In this document: one piece after another, positions 41,391-49,699 of the stretch
Layout of the letters: the number at the start of each line of letters is the position of its first letter
Position numbering within the stretch: position 1 is the first letter of the stretch
Source: Roseburia sp. CAG:10041_57
GTDB lineage: Bacteria > Bacillota > Clostridia > Lachnospirales > Lachnospiraceae
Reading direction: 5' to 3'
Assembly: GCA_001916965.1 (NCBI GenBank)
Contig: MNTL01000070.1
Span: forward strand, 1 to 49,699
DNA: 49,699 nt
The notes under the pieces: model-generated
The model's input: the letters and a program-made list of their open reading frames with translations, nothing else
Told to the model about the DNA's origin: nothing
Databases searched by the model: none
Translations under genes and position numbers: made by a program

Positions 41391-42311
41391 TTATTTTGTA
41401 TATTTATTTTTACGAATGATACCAAATCCCAGAGGATATGGTCCTGTGTGCACACTGATCGTAGCTCCGATCTGATAGATTGGAAACTGCTCTTTCGTCA
41501 CCTGGTATCCTTTTCCATTCAGGAACTCTACTGCTGCTGCCTGGAATTCCTCCGCTTCTGCTGCATCATAGCCAAAGCCGACTGCAAGACTGTAATCAGA
41601 ACAGTCCTTTGCTGCATTCACTTCTTCCAGATACTGCAATAATAATTCACGTACTTTATCCAGAGAACGGTTCCTGCCTCTGGCAATACCTGAGGCGAAG
41701 ATCTCCCCCTCCTTTAAGGTGATCAATGGACGGATTCCAAGTACAGAACCTGCAACACTGGCTACCTTGCCAATTCTTCCGCCATGCTGTAAATATTCCA
41801 GATTACCTACGGTAAAGAAGATTCTTCCTGTAGATTTGATTGTCTCAAGTTCCTCTACTACCTGTTCATAGGGCACGCCTGCTTCTTTCATCTTCTGTGC
41901 TTCCAATACATAGATTCCCTGCAATACTGTATTGATCGTTGCATCAATTACTGTGATCTCTGCATCAGGATGCTGTTCCAATATCATCATTCTGGCATTC
42001 AGGGCAGACTGCATGGAACCGCTGAATTTTGTTGTAATACAAATGCATATGATTGCCTTGCCCTCCTGCACAATTGGCATAAAGGCATCCATATAATCCT
42101 GTACCGACGGCATGGAAGACTTGGGAAATACCTTGGGGTTATTTACCATATCTTCATAGAATTGCCTGATTGGCATTTCTACAATCTCTTTCTCATATTT
42201 CTCCCCATCAAAGGATACATAGAAAGGAACTACCGTAATTCCCTTCTCCTGACACAGCTCCTTAGGCAGGTCACATGAGCCATCTGTTACAATCGCGTAT
42301 TCCTTATTCAT
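41391..42311 (-). CDS. DegV family fatty-acid-binding protein
   Basis: This 306-residue cytosolic protein shows IVTDGSCDLPKELCQEKGI at the start, then PKSSMPSVQDYMDAF, ICICITTKFSGSMQSA, LEYLQHGGRIGKVASVAGS (the glycine-rich lipid-cradle motif) and TGPYPLGFGII at the end. DegV/FakB proteins present fatty acids to FakA kinase; FakA is not nearby. It is 35 bases upstream of the CDF gene in the same direction. Its leader includes an AAATGGA/TCCATTT hairpin at 42356-42374. Confidence 0.92.
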   Translation of the reverse strand: MNKEYAIVTDGSCDLPKELCQEKGITVVPFYVSFDGEKYEKEIVEMPIRQFYEDMVNNPKVFPKSSMPSVQDYMDAFMPIVQEGKAIICICITTKFSGSMQSALNARMMILEQHPDAEITVIDATINTVLQGIYVLEAQKMKEAGVPYEQVVEELETIKSTGRIFFTVGNLEYLQHGGRIGKVASVAGSVLGIRPLITLKEGEIFASGIARGRNRSLDKVRELLLQYLEEVNAAKDCSDYSLAVGFGYDAAEAEEFQAAAVEFLNGKGYQVTKEQFPIYQIGATISVHTGPYPLGFGIIRKNKYTK

Positions 42312-42455
42312 ATAATATATTCAAACCTTTCTACTATTAATAACTATATGTACAAAAATGGACATTATCCATTTGCTGAATAATACCCATTTCTATTTTG
42401 AAGCCTATATCCTATTATAACATAATCTCAGATAAGATACATCTGTTTTTTCACA

Positions 42456-42776
42456 CTATTTTTCCTTATGACTTTCTATTAAGTGTCTGATTACCATGAC
42501 CGGGTGATGGAACAGCATCCTTGGTCCTGAATAGCGCATGACCTGTCTGATCTGCTCTCTCATCTGCGGCTGGTAGCAATGTACTTTACAATTAGAGCAG
42601 AAGGTCTTTGTCTCCATAAAAGGACATTTGTCACTGCGCATTCTGGCGTATTCCTCCAGTTTTGCACATTCCTCACACAATCCCTTCCTGGTATGATGAT
42701 TACCTCTGCAATAAAGGGCAATCATCTGTGATACCATTACCTTCTCCCGTTCTCTCTTATTATCCACATTCTGCAT
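42456..42776 (-). CDS. Nitrous oxide-stimulated promoter family protein (YgbA_NO)
   Basis: This 106-residue Cys-rich protein matches the YgbA_NO family: KVMVSQMIALYCRGNHH, GLCEECAKLEEYARMRSDKC (in parts), TFCSNCKVHCYQP and RYSGPRMLFHHPVMVIRHL. Seven cysteines with CxxC spacing suggest a metal site. Proteobacterial ygbA is induced by nitric oxide through NsrR; its biochemical role is poorly defined. Its ATG overlaps the stop of the CydC-like ABC gene (TGATG), so it is translated with that exporter. Confidence 0.9.
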   Translation of the reverse strand: MQNVDNKREREKVMVSQMIALYCRGNHHTRKGLCEECAKLEEYARMRSDKCPFMETKTFCSNCKVHCYQPQMREQIRQVMRYSGPRMLFHHPVMVIRHLIESHKEK

Positions 42777-44434
42777 CAGCTCATCCTCCCGTTTTCCACA
42801 GAATATACCCTGTCTGCTATACGCATGGTGGATTCTCTGTGAGATACCAGCACTACCGTCTTGCCCTCACGTTCTTCCTGAAGAGACTTCAAAACCACCG
42901 CTTCGTTAAGGCTGTCAAGATTGCTGGTTGGCTCATCCAGCAGCATAAAAGGTGCATCATGCAAAAACGCCCTTGCAAGCCCGATTCGCTGTTTCTCTCC
43001 TCCTGAGAGCGTATCACCCAGCTCTCCGACCATAGTTTCATATCCCTGTGGAAGTGACATGATAAACTCATGAATAGATGCTTTCCTACAGGCTGCCTCC
43101 AGTTCTTCCTGTGTTGCATCTAACCTGGCAATACGCAGATTATTGGCAATACTGTCATGGAAAAGATGTGTCTCCTGTGTCATGAAGCTTTCCATATTTC
43201 GCAGATTATCCGTATTGATCTCATTGATATTATGATCTGATAACAGAATCTGCCCCTGATTGGTTTTCCAGAAACGCATAAACAGTTTCAGCAGTGTGGA
43301 TTTGCCGCTTCCGCTTCTTCCGATCAGACCAATAATCTGTTTTTGTGGGATTTCTACTGATACATTCTGTAAAATAGTCTCATCTCCGTAAGCAAAAGAA
43401 ACGTCCTCGGCTTTTGCTCCTGCGAAATCTATATTTCCATATCCGGTAATATCCTCTATTACAGGTTTCTCATCCAAAATATCCAGTACACGGTTGCCTG
43501 CTGCAAAGGTATTCTGCAATGTACTTCCAAGCCCCGCCAGAGCAACAACCGGTCCAAAAGAGCTCATCAGCGCCAGCACCGGAAGAATCACTCCCGCATA
43601 GCCAACTTCATATCGCTGATATAACATCACTGCTGCAAACAGCATGATTAAGTCTGCTGCAAGTATCACAGTATTGGTAATTGCCTGATTTCTGCCTGCA
43701 ATCTGCTTCATCTGCTCTTCTCTGACGGAAAGGATGTCTGTTTTCCGATTCATCTTCTCAAGGCGCTTCTCTCCCTGACCATACTGAATCGTCTCTGTCA
43801 GACCACGAAGACTATCCAACACAAATCCGCTCAACACACCGGAGTCCTTTCGAAACAGCATGCCGTTCTCTCCGTTGGCACGGGAAATCATCACAGGAAC
43901 TACAATACCTACCGTTATATAGGCAAGCAGTGCAATCACGCCAAGAATCCAGTGAAAATGCCCGATATAAGCGCACATAATTATCGTAAAGAGCAATGCT
44001 ATCGCACTTGGAGATATGGTATGCGCATAAAATACTTCCAGTAATTCAATGTCTGATGTAATGACCGCAATCAGATCCCCCTTGTCTTTTCCCTCTAATT
44101 TAGCTGGGCAGAGTCTACGCAGTGCCTGAAACACCTTATCACGAATCAACGCCAGTAATTTAAAGGCGATGAAATGATTGCACGCCTGCTCCGCATAACG
44201 CAGAATACCTCTCACCAGTGCACATGCGCCCATAATAAGAAAGATTACCACTAATACCCCATCATAAAGACCTATTATATGAAGAATCCCGTATCCTGCA
44301 AGCACAGTAAGAAACGCTGCGCACAGATGACCGATTAATCCCATGCAAATAGCCAGTATCATATAGCCTGTCAGAGGTTTTACAAGCCCGATCAGTCTCA
44401 TCATAACTTCAAGATTGCTTCTTTTTCTGTTCAT
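42776..44434 (-). CDS. ABC exporter, fused permease-ATPase, CydC-like
   Basis: This 552-residue half-transporter has about six membrane helices (20-300) and an ATPase domain: Walker A GRSGSGKSTLLKLF, signature DTLSGGEKQRIGLARAF, Walker B FMLLDEPTSNLD and H-loop VLVSHRES. It begins just after the partner gene stops, with AGGA five bases before the ATG at 44434. The pair resembles CydDC heterodimers that export cysteine or glutathione, but other heterodimeric exporters look similar, so the substrate is tentative. Confidence 0.85.
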   Translation of the reverse strand: MNRKRSNLEVMMRLIGLVKPLTGYMILAICMGLIGHLCAAFLTVLAGYGILHIIGLYDGVLVVIFLIMGACALVRGILRYAEQACNHFIAFKLLALIRDKVFQALRRLCPAKLEGKDKGDLIAVITSDIELLEVFYAHTISPSAIALLFTIIMCAYIGHFHWILGVIALLAYITVGIVVPVMISRANGENGMLFRKDSGVLSGFVLDSLRGLTETIQYGQGEKRLEKMNRKTDILSVREEQMKQIAGRNQAITNTVILAADLIMLFAAVMLYQRYEVGYAGVILPVLALMSSFGPVVALAGLGSTLQNTFAAGNRVLDILDEKPVIEDITGYGNIDFAGAKAEDVSFAYGDETILQNVSVEIPQKQIIGLIGRSGSGKSTLLKLFMRFWKTNQGQILLSDHNINEINTDNLRNMESFMTQETHLFHDSIANNLRIARLDATQEELEAACRKASIHEFIMSLPQGYETMVGELGDTLSGGEKQRIGLARAFLHDAPFMLLDEPTSNLDSLNEAVVLKSLQEEREGKTVVLVSHRESTMRIADRVYSVENGRMS

Positions 44435-44435
44435 A

Positions 44436-46166
44436 TCAGTCCTGTACCTCCTTACCAAAATTCTCAAGCTTCTGCTGCACATTCCACAGTTGCTCATATA
44501 CACTATTATTATTTAGTAATACTTCGTGAGTACCGCTTTCTTTTAATTCTCCATGTTCAAACACATATATGTTATCCGCATGAACCACATTAGCAAGTCT
44601 GTGAGATATCAATATTACTGTCTTCTCTGCCGCCAGACGATAGATTTCCTTCATGATATCATTCTCGCTCTCCACATCAATGTTGGAAGTCGCTTCATCA
44701 AATATATACACAGGGCTGTCATGAAGCAATGCCCTTGCAAAAGCCAGACGCTGACACTGTCCGCCTGACAGGTTAGATGCCTTTTCTGTTAATTCTGTAT
44801 CCAGTCCCTTTTCATTACGCAGAAAATCAGCCAGCTTCACCTGCTCCAGTGCTTTCCACAATTCCTCATCCGAAGCCTGTGGATTCCCCATCAGCAGATT
44901 ATCACGGACTGTTCCCTTGAAAAGATAGCTGTTATGGCTGACATATGTCACATTCTTCATCAGTGATGCTTCTTTTATCTCCGGCAATGAAATACCACCA
45001 ATGGTCACACTGCCTCTATATTGCCTGTTGTGTCCTGTCAGGATTCCTGCGATGGTAGACTTACCACTTCCGCTCTCACCTACAATGGCAGTAAAGCTCC
45101 CCTTGGGAAAAGACATGGAAATGTTGCGCAGGATTTCCTTATCCTCTTCATAGCCAAAAGACAATTCACTGCATACAATTGTACAGTCTTCACCTATCTC
45201 CTGCTCTCCCTGATTCTGCTCCGGCATATCCAGTAACTTAAAGATCTTGTCGCTGGCAGCCATGCCGTTCATTGCAATATGAAAGAAGCTTCCAAGCTGT
45301 CGCATGGGAATAAAGAAATCCGCTGACAGAACAATAATCAACAGACATCCCTGCAAAGAGACATGATAGTCACGATATTGCGTCACTGCCATAATCATGC
45401 CAAGTGCAGCCCCACCATAAGCCACCAGATCCATGATCGTAATGGAATTAAGCTGCATCGTCAGTACTTTCATTGTAATTTTGCGAAATTTCTCCGACTC
45501 TACATTCATCTGCTCATTTTTATATGCATCAGACTGATAGATCTTCAAGGTAGTCAGTCCCTGCAGATTCTCAAGGAAAGTATCTCCAAGCGCTGTATAC
45601 TGATCCCAGTATTTTGATAACAGCTTCTTCGCCCAGGTCTGAACCACAGCAATCGCAATGGGTATCATAGGCACACATACCAAAAGCACAATGGCAGAAG
45701 GTACATTCACAAAGCAAAGTACAACAAATAATGTAAGAGGTGCAATCATTGCATAGAAAAACTGTGGAAGATATGCACCAAAATAAGTCTCCAGCTGGTC
45801 AACACCCTCTACTGCTACCTGCACGATTTCTGAGGTTTTTACCTGTTCTTTATAGGAGACTCCAAGACGCAGGAGCTTCTGATATATTTTCTCTCTAAGT
45901 GTCTTTTTGACCGCTTTGGAAGATAAATAGCTCATACGGCTGCTTAATGTTGTACATACATATCGTACAATAACTGCCAGTACAATCCATATCACAGCCC
46001 ATACCTTGTTCACCGGTTCAGGCACCAGCAAGCTTGCCAAAAGAGCTGTTATATTCCACATCATTACAATATTAGCTGCCAGAGCGCCCCACTGACAAAG
46101 TACATTTCTCATGATGTACTTCTTACTGTCGGGGACTACATTAAGCAGACGTTTGTCCATCATCAT
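44436..46166 (-). CDS. ABC exporter, fused permease-ATPase, CydD-like
   Basis: This half-transporter of about 576 residues has an N-terminal six-helix domain and an ATPase domain with Walker A GESGSGKSTIAGIL, signature NLSGGQCQRLAFARAL, Walker B VYIFDEATSNID and VILISHRLANV. It is the first gene of the ABC-ABC-YgbA_NO operon. Start is the first of three consecutive ATGs at 46166; GAAAGG is 12 bases upstream, so the second or third may be used. A 16-base direct repeat surrounds this start. Confidence 0.85.
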   Translation of the reverse strand: MMMDKRLLNVVPDSKKYIMRNVLCQWGALAANIVMMWNITALLASLLVPEPVNKVWAVIWIVLAVIVRYVCTTLSSRMSYLSSKAVKKTLREKIYQKLLRLGVSYKEQVKTSEIVQVAVEGVDQLETYFGAYLPQFFYAMIAPLTLFVVLCFVNVPSAIVLLVCVPMIPIAIAVVQTWAKKLLSKYWDQYTALGDTFLENLQGLTTLKIYQSDAYKNEQMNVESEKFRKITMKVLTMQLNSITIMDLVAYGGAALGMIMAVTQYRDYHVSLQGCLLIIVLSADFFIPMRQLGSFFHIAMNGMAASDKIFKLLDMPEQNQGEQEIGEDCTIVCSELSFGYEEDKEILRNISMSFPKGSFTAIVGESGSGKSTIAGILTGHNRQYRGSVTIGGISLPEIKEASLMKNVTYVSHNSYLFKGTVRDNLLMGNPQASDEELWKALEQVKLADFLRNEKGLDTELTEKASNLSGGQCQRLAFARALLHDSPVYIFDEATSNIDVESENDIMKEIYRLAAEKTVILISHRLANVVHADNIYVFEHGELKESGTHEVLLNNNSVYEQLWNVQQKLENFGKEVQD

Positions 46167-46221
46167 AGTTATATCAAACCTTTCCTTCTCTTTGCTAATC
46201 GCAATTAGTTGTATCAAACCT
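46166..46221. repeat. 16-base direct repeat at the CydD-like start
   Basis: On the minus strand AGGTTTGATAYAACTA occurs twice, at 46206-46221 (Y=C) and 46166-46181 (Y=T), exactly 40 bases apart. The downstream copy contains the ribosome site and reaches the ATG. It could be a regulator site pair or a local duplication. Confidence 0.6.
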
Positions 46222-46229
46222 GTTTGCGT

Positions 46230-46255
46230 AAAAAAACGCTCTTTATGAGCGTTTT
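46230..46255 (-). terminator. Terminator of the cysteine desulfidase operon
   Basis: AAAACGCTC and GAGCGTTTT around a five-base loop, with seven T on the minus strand. Confidence 0.88.
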
Positions 46256-46311
46256 AAACTACTGTTTTTCATTACTATAGTACCAAACAGGAATTCCTTT
46301 TGTCAAATCCT

Positions 46312-47592
46312 TTATTTCCCTGTCATGATTGTCAGAATTTCCTTATCTGTCTCGCGCATGCCTTCTTTAGCAAGCAGACCAATATTAGTAATGTTGGCTT
46401 CTATTCCTTTTGCTACAATACCATCCCCTGCATGGAACTGCTGCCCCTGCTTGTACATAGCATATCCCATAAGACCGGCATCCACTGCTGTTGATATCTT
46501 CGCCGCACAGGAAGCCTTCGCTCCATCACAGATAATACCTGACACAATCGCCAGCGAATTGACCAGCGTATGTGCAATGACTTCATATCCATCGCCCATC
46601 AGATAGGCAATCCCTGCTCCACTGCCGCAGCCGGCACTGATCGCACCACAGTATGCGGACAGTCTTCCGATTCCTGTCTTTTGATGGATGGTAGCCAGAT
46701 TAGATACCAGCAATGCCCTGTATAATCTGTCCTGATCTATCCCCAGCTCCCTTGCATATACAATGACAGGGACAGATGCCGTAATACCCTGATTACCACT
46801 TCCTGAACAGATAATGACCGGCAGGGAACAGCCATTCATTCTGGCATCTGAGCCGGCTGCCGCATAGGCACGGGCTTTGGTCTTCACATCCTCTCCATAG
46901 GTATGAAGCAGTACTTTTCCAATATTGGCTCCATAATTGCTGCGGATTCCTTCCTCTGCAATTGCCATATTGTATGCAATCTGTCTATCCAGTATGGGCT
47001 TTACATCCTCTATATCTGCTATGTCTGCAAAGGTTACAATATCCTGAATATTCAGTACACTTCTGTCCGTCATGGAAGAAACAATACTGTCTGCTGCAAT
47101 CTCTTTCTCCAGAAGCTTGCGTCCATCATGCTCAATCAGCACCACATTGGTATGCTCTCCTACAATTCGGACTTTAACAGTTTCTCCACCATGATATAAA
47201 ATGACACCAATGTCAAATATGTATTCTGAATCTGCCAGTGCTACCTTTATCGGTGTCTGTTCAAGGAAAGCACTTATTTCCTGTATCTGTTCCTGTCTGA
47301 TGTCCGCAATGACTTCCAGCTGCTTCTCTGGCTTGCCAGCCACGATTCCTGCTGCCACCGCTGCTTCTATTCCATTCATTCCACCTGTATTGGGTACAAT
47401 GACGCTCTTTACATTTTTTATAATATTGCCGCTTACCTCTACTCTCACCTGTGAGGGATTCTTCCAAAGCTCCTGTCTGGCAATCGAAGCTGCGTAAGCA
47501 AGTGCAATCGGCTCTGTACACCCAAATGCAGGTATCAATTCTTCTTTCAGTATCTGAATATATGCTTCATATTGTTCATCATGCAGTACCAT
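46312..47592 (-). CDS. L-cysteine desulfidase family protein (CyuA/UPF0597)
   Basis: This 426-residue iron-sulfur protein of the serine-dehydratase-alpha-like UPF0597 family should break L-cysteine into pyruvate, ammonia and sulfide. It shows ELIPAFGCTEPIALAYA with the first Cys (residue 25), VPNTGGMNGIEAAVAAG, CSGSGNQGITASVPV, SAYCGAISAGCGSGAG and ICDGAKASCAAKI, which supply the conserved cluster cysteines. Length is typical. It follows larC by 28 bases and ends at a terminator, so larB-larC-desulfidase is one operon. Confidence 0.9.
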   Translation of the reverse strand: MVLHDEQYEAYIQILKEELIPAFGCTEPIALAYAASIARQELWKNPSQVRVEVSGNIIKNVKSVIVPNTGGMNGIEAAVAAGIVAGKPEKQLEVIADIRQEQIQEISAFLEQTPIKVALADSEYIFDIGVILYHGGETVKVRIVGEHTNVVLIEHDGRKLLEKEIAADSIVSSMTDRSVLNIQDIVTFADIADIEDVKPILDRQIAYNMAIAEEGIRSNYGANIGKVLLHTYGEDVKTKARAYAAAGSDARMNGCSLPVIICSGSGNQGITASVPVIVYARELGIDQDRLYRALLVSNLATIHQKTGIGRLSAYCGAISAGCGSGAGIAYLMGDGYEVIAHTLVNSLAIVSGIICDGAKASCAAKISTAVDAGLMGYAMYKQGQQFHAGDGIVAKGIEANITNIGLLAKEGMRETDKEILTIMTGK

Positions 47593-47620
47593 GTTAACTT
47601 CTCCTATTGAATTGAACTGT

Positions 47621-48829
47621 TTAGAGATTCTTCTTGATCTCCATCAGACTTTTATCCTGCTGTGCGGCTATCTTTGCAAGATCTTCATACTCCGGTTTAC
47701 GTCTTACGGTTCCAAACCCTTCGGATACTTTAGTATGTACAATTCCATAGGGTGTCTGTGTCTCTTCTATTCTTCTGTCCAAAATGTAACGCTGTATTTT
47801 CTTCTCACGGATTCCTATGGTAGTCGTATGCTTGAAGATCAGCTCCAGCATCTCCTGTCTTTTTGCTGTATCACACAGACAAGTCAGAAGGATTCCCGGT
47901 CTGTTCTTCTTCATTCCTACTGCTGTGGTAAATACTTCTCTGGCTCCATGCTCCAGCAGCATATTCATAGCATAGGCAATTTCTTCACCAGTCATATCAT
48001 CCATATTGCATGATAATTCACAGATTTCACCCTCTGTATTCTGCTGCTCTCCCATAAGGACTCTGACACAGTTTGCCATCTCGAAATCCTTATTGCCCAT
48101 ACCATAGCCAATCTGCTTTACCTGCATAGCCGGCATAGGTACGAATTCTGTTACAAAATGCTTCAACAAGGCTGCGCCTGTCGGCGTACACAGCTCACCC
48201 TGTATCTGACCGCCATAGATCGGTACATCCTTCAATATCAATGCTGTTGCCGGCGCTGGAACCGGAAGTATGCCATGGGCACATCTTACCTGACCGGAAC
48301 CTACATGTACTGGAGAAGCCAGTATACGATCCGGATGCAACTCTTCTATCAGCATACATACTCCCACAATATCCGCAATGGCATCCATCGTTCCTACCTC
48401 ATGAAAATGAATCTCAGATACTTCTCTGCCATGCACCTGACTCTCTGCTTCTGCAATCAGACGATATACAGCAGTAGCATGCTCTTTCACACTGTCTGAT
48501 ACCTGAAGATGAGAGATGATATGCGCAATCTCAGCCATACTTCTGTGGGAATGTGTGTGATGATGCTCATGATGGTGGTCATGTTCCTCATGACTATGAC
48601 TATGTTCATGCACTTCCTCACCTTCCGATACACCCTTTACTCTGACTTCGATATGGGTTCCTACAATGCCACACTTCACAGCCTGTCTGCGTTCAAATGT
48701 CACATCCGGTATTCCGATTTGTGACAGCCGTGTCATGAATCCTTCCGCAGCAGGATGAAGCTCTGACAAAGCAGACATCAGCATATCTCCCGCAGCTCCC
48801 ATATTACACTCTATATATAATGTCTTCAT
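47621..48829 (-). CDS. larC: Nickel-pincer cofactor biosynthesis protein LarC
   Basis: This 402-residue nickel insertase installs Ni into the pyridinium dithiocarboxylate precursor. It begins LYIECNMGAAGDMLMSAL, has a His-rich segment at about 75-97 (including EHDHHHEHHHTHSH) for nickel binding, then EIHFHEVGTMDAIADIVG, CTPTGAALLKHF and the C-terminal NMDDMTGEEIAYAMNMLL block. In Lactobacillus plantarum larC needs a programmed frameshift (LarC1/LarC2); here it is one uninterrupted frame. It lies 15 bases after larB. Confidence 0.93.
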   Translation of the reverse strand: MKTLYIECNMGAAGDMLMSALSELHPAAEGFMTRLSQIGIPDVTFERRQAVKCGIVGTHIEVRVKGVSEGEEVHEHSHSHEEHDHHHEHHHTHSHRSMAEIAHIISHLQVSDSVKEHATAVYRLIAEAESQVHGREVSEIHFHEVGTMDAIADIVGVCMLIEELHPDRILASPVHVGSGQVRCAHGILPVPAPATALILKDVPIYGGQIQGELCTPTGAALLKHFVTEFVPMPAMQVKQIGYGMGNKDFEMANCVRVLMGEQQNTEGEICELSCNMDDMTGEEIAYAMNMLLEHGAREVFTTAVGMKKNRPGILLTCLCDTAKRQEMLELIFKHTTTIGIREKKIQRYILDRRIEETQTPYGIVHTKVSEGFGTVRRKPEYEDLAKIAAQQDKSLMEIKKNL

Positions 48830-48844
48830 ATTCCATTTCTCCCT

Positions 48845-49591
48845 TTATTTACCTATCTGATTAATCATACTTGCCAGATACCCTGCGCCAAATCCATTGT
48901 CAATGTTTACTACACTGACTCCACTGGCACAGGAATTGAGCATGGATAACAATGCTGATACTCCACCAAAGGATGCTCCATACCCTACACTGGTGGGTAC
49001 TGCAATCACCGGACAGTCAGCCAGACCTCCTACCACACTGGCAAGCGCTCCTTCCATTCCCGCAATAGCAACAATTACCTTCGCCTGCATGATATCCTCA
49101 CTGTGCGCCAGAAGCCTGTGAATCCCTGCCACTCCTACATCATAGAGTCTAACTACATGATTTCCCAGGAATTCTGCTGTCAGTGCTGCTTCCTCTGCAA
49201 CCGGCATATCACTGGTTCCTCCTGTAGCAATCACGATTTTACCATCACCAACAGATGCTTTTTTCTCTCCTGCAATGCCAATACGGCTGGTGGAATCATA
49301 GAACAATTCAATCTCCTGTCCTACAGCTTTGGCTTTTTCCTCAGACATTCTGGTAATCAGGACACCTTTTTGTCCATGTGAAAGCAATTCTCTCGTAATT
49401 GCAGCAATCTGCCCTGCTGTCTTGCCTTCTCCATAGATTACCTCTGAAGCTCCCTGACGCATTCCTCTGTGAAAATCCGGCTTGGCAAATCCCATATCTT
49501 CAAAAGGCTGCATTTTCAATTTAAGCTCTGCATCCTCAGGCGTAATCTCTCCTTCTGCCACCTGCATAAGCAGCTTCTTTAACTCTGTCAT
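48845..49591 (-). CDS. larB: Nickel-pincer cofactor biosynthesis protein LarB
   Basis: This 248-residue AIR-carboxylase-related (PurE-like) enzyme carboxylates and hydrolyses nicotinic acid adenine dinucleotide, the first step of the NPN cofactor. It shows ASEVIYGEGKTAGQI, VIATGGTSDMPVAEEAA, DVGVAGIHRLL, VAIAGMEGALASVVGGL and PTSVGYGASFGG. Length matches. It heads the visible larB-larC-desulfidase operon; larE and larA are not in the window and the upstream 108 bases show no clear promoter. Confidence 0.94.
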   Translation of the reverse strand: MTELKKLLMQVAEGEITPEDAELKLKMQPFEDMGFAKPDFHRGMRQGASEVIYGEGKTAGQIAAITRELLSHGQKGVLITRMSEEKAKAVGQEIELFYDSTSRIGIAGEKKASVGDGKIVIATGGTSDMPVAEEAALTAEFLGNHVVRLYDVGVAGIHRLLAHSEDIMQAKVIVAIAGMEGALASVVGGLADCPVIAVPTSVGYGASFGGVSALLSMLNSCASGVSVVNIDNGFGAGYLASMINQIGK

Positions 49592-49699
49592 GGCATTATA
49601 CTGCCACTCAAAATGTGATTAAATATGCTCACATCGAGATAATGTAAGTTCTCACGAACATTACTTACTATTTCATCGTGTATGCTTTGGATTGACCGA
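49592..49699. other. Upstream region of larB, no feature defined
   Basis: No consensus promoter or open frame is evident in these last 108 bases. A short TAATGT/ACATTA inverted repeat is present (about 49640-49663). The operon promoter or an upstream gene may lie beyond the window. Confidence 0.3.

Overview
The window looks like a chromosomal segment from a gut-type Clostridia species, most likely Lachnospiraceae. This is an inference from moderate GC, dense minus-strand operons, AGGAGG-type ribosome binding sites, sigma-A promoters, lipoprotein transporters and amino-acid fermentation genes. There are 47 supportable protein genes. No rRNA, tRNA, CRISPR array, phage or intact insertion sequence was seen.

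Layout (minus strand unless noted). 0.1-4.1 kb: type Ic aspartate aminotransferase, AI-2E/YtvI permease, MntP with a manganese-type leader, and BioY with a BirA-like operator. 4.2-9.8 kb: one probable five-gene operon, 2-hydroxyacid dehydrogenase - MATE - LuxS - MTA/SAH nucleosidase - GH42 beta-galactosidase. 9.9-16.6 kb: glucose-6-phosphate isomerase, an unknown membrane protein, a TSCPD protein and MurG (+), a HIT protein, a flavodoxin-SCP2 fusion, a rhomboid protease and a cytidylate-kinase-like protein. 16.7-24.8 kb: a LysR regulator (+) facing an eight-gene operon (amino-acid ABC importer, D-2-hydroxyacid dehydrogenase, AEC carrier, internally deleted ketopantoate-reductase-like protein, aminotransferase). 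It reads as a pathway taking an amino acid in, converting it to a 2-oxoacid and then a 2-hydroxyacid, and exporting the product. 24.9-26.4 kb: an AlbA_2/Schlafen-type ATP-binding regulator (+) whose promoter is buried in six helically phased repeats. 26.4-30.8 kb: M19 dipeptidase, OppA-type lipoprotein, aspartase. 30.8-37.4 kb: an accessory-looking part with three foldback/MITE-like elements, an Lrp regulator (+), TraX (+), a TrpXYZ-like ABC transporter and an RpiB-like isomerase. 37.4-42.3 kb: a small alarmone synthetase (+), 2-isopropylmalate synthase fused to an AraC-type DNA-binding domain, a CDF metal transporter and DegV. 42.4-49.6 kb: YgbA_NO protein, a CydDC-like ABC exporter pair, L-cysteine desulfidase, LarC and LarB.

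The most unusual item is the LeuA-AraC fusion. An intact leucine-biosynthetic enzyme carries a complete AraC/XylS DNA-binding domain at its C terminus, and a 24-bp perfect palindrome lies in its own promoter region. This suggests a trigger enzyme that couples leucine sensing to transcription. The iteron-controlled AlbA_2 regulator and a 140-bp MITE with an 8-bp target duplication are the next most interesting.

Most starts were chosen from Shine-Dalgarno (SD) spacing. Family assignments come from recognising motifs by eye, not from database searches.
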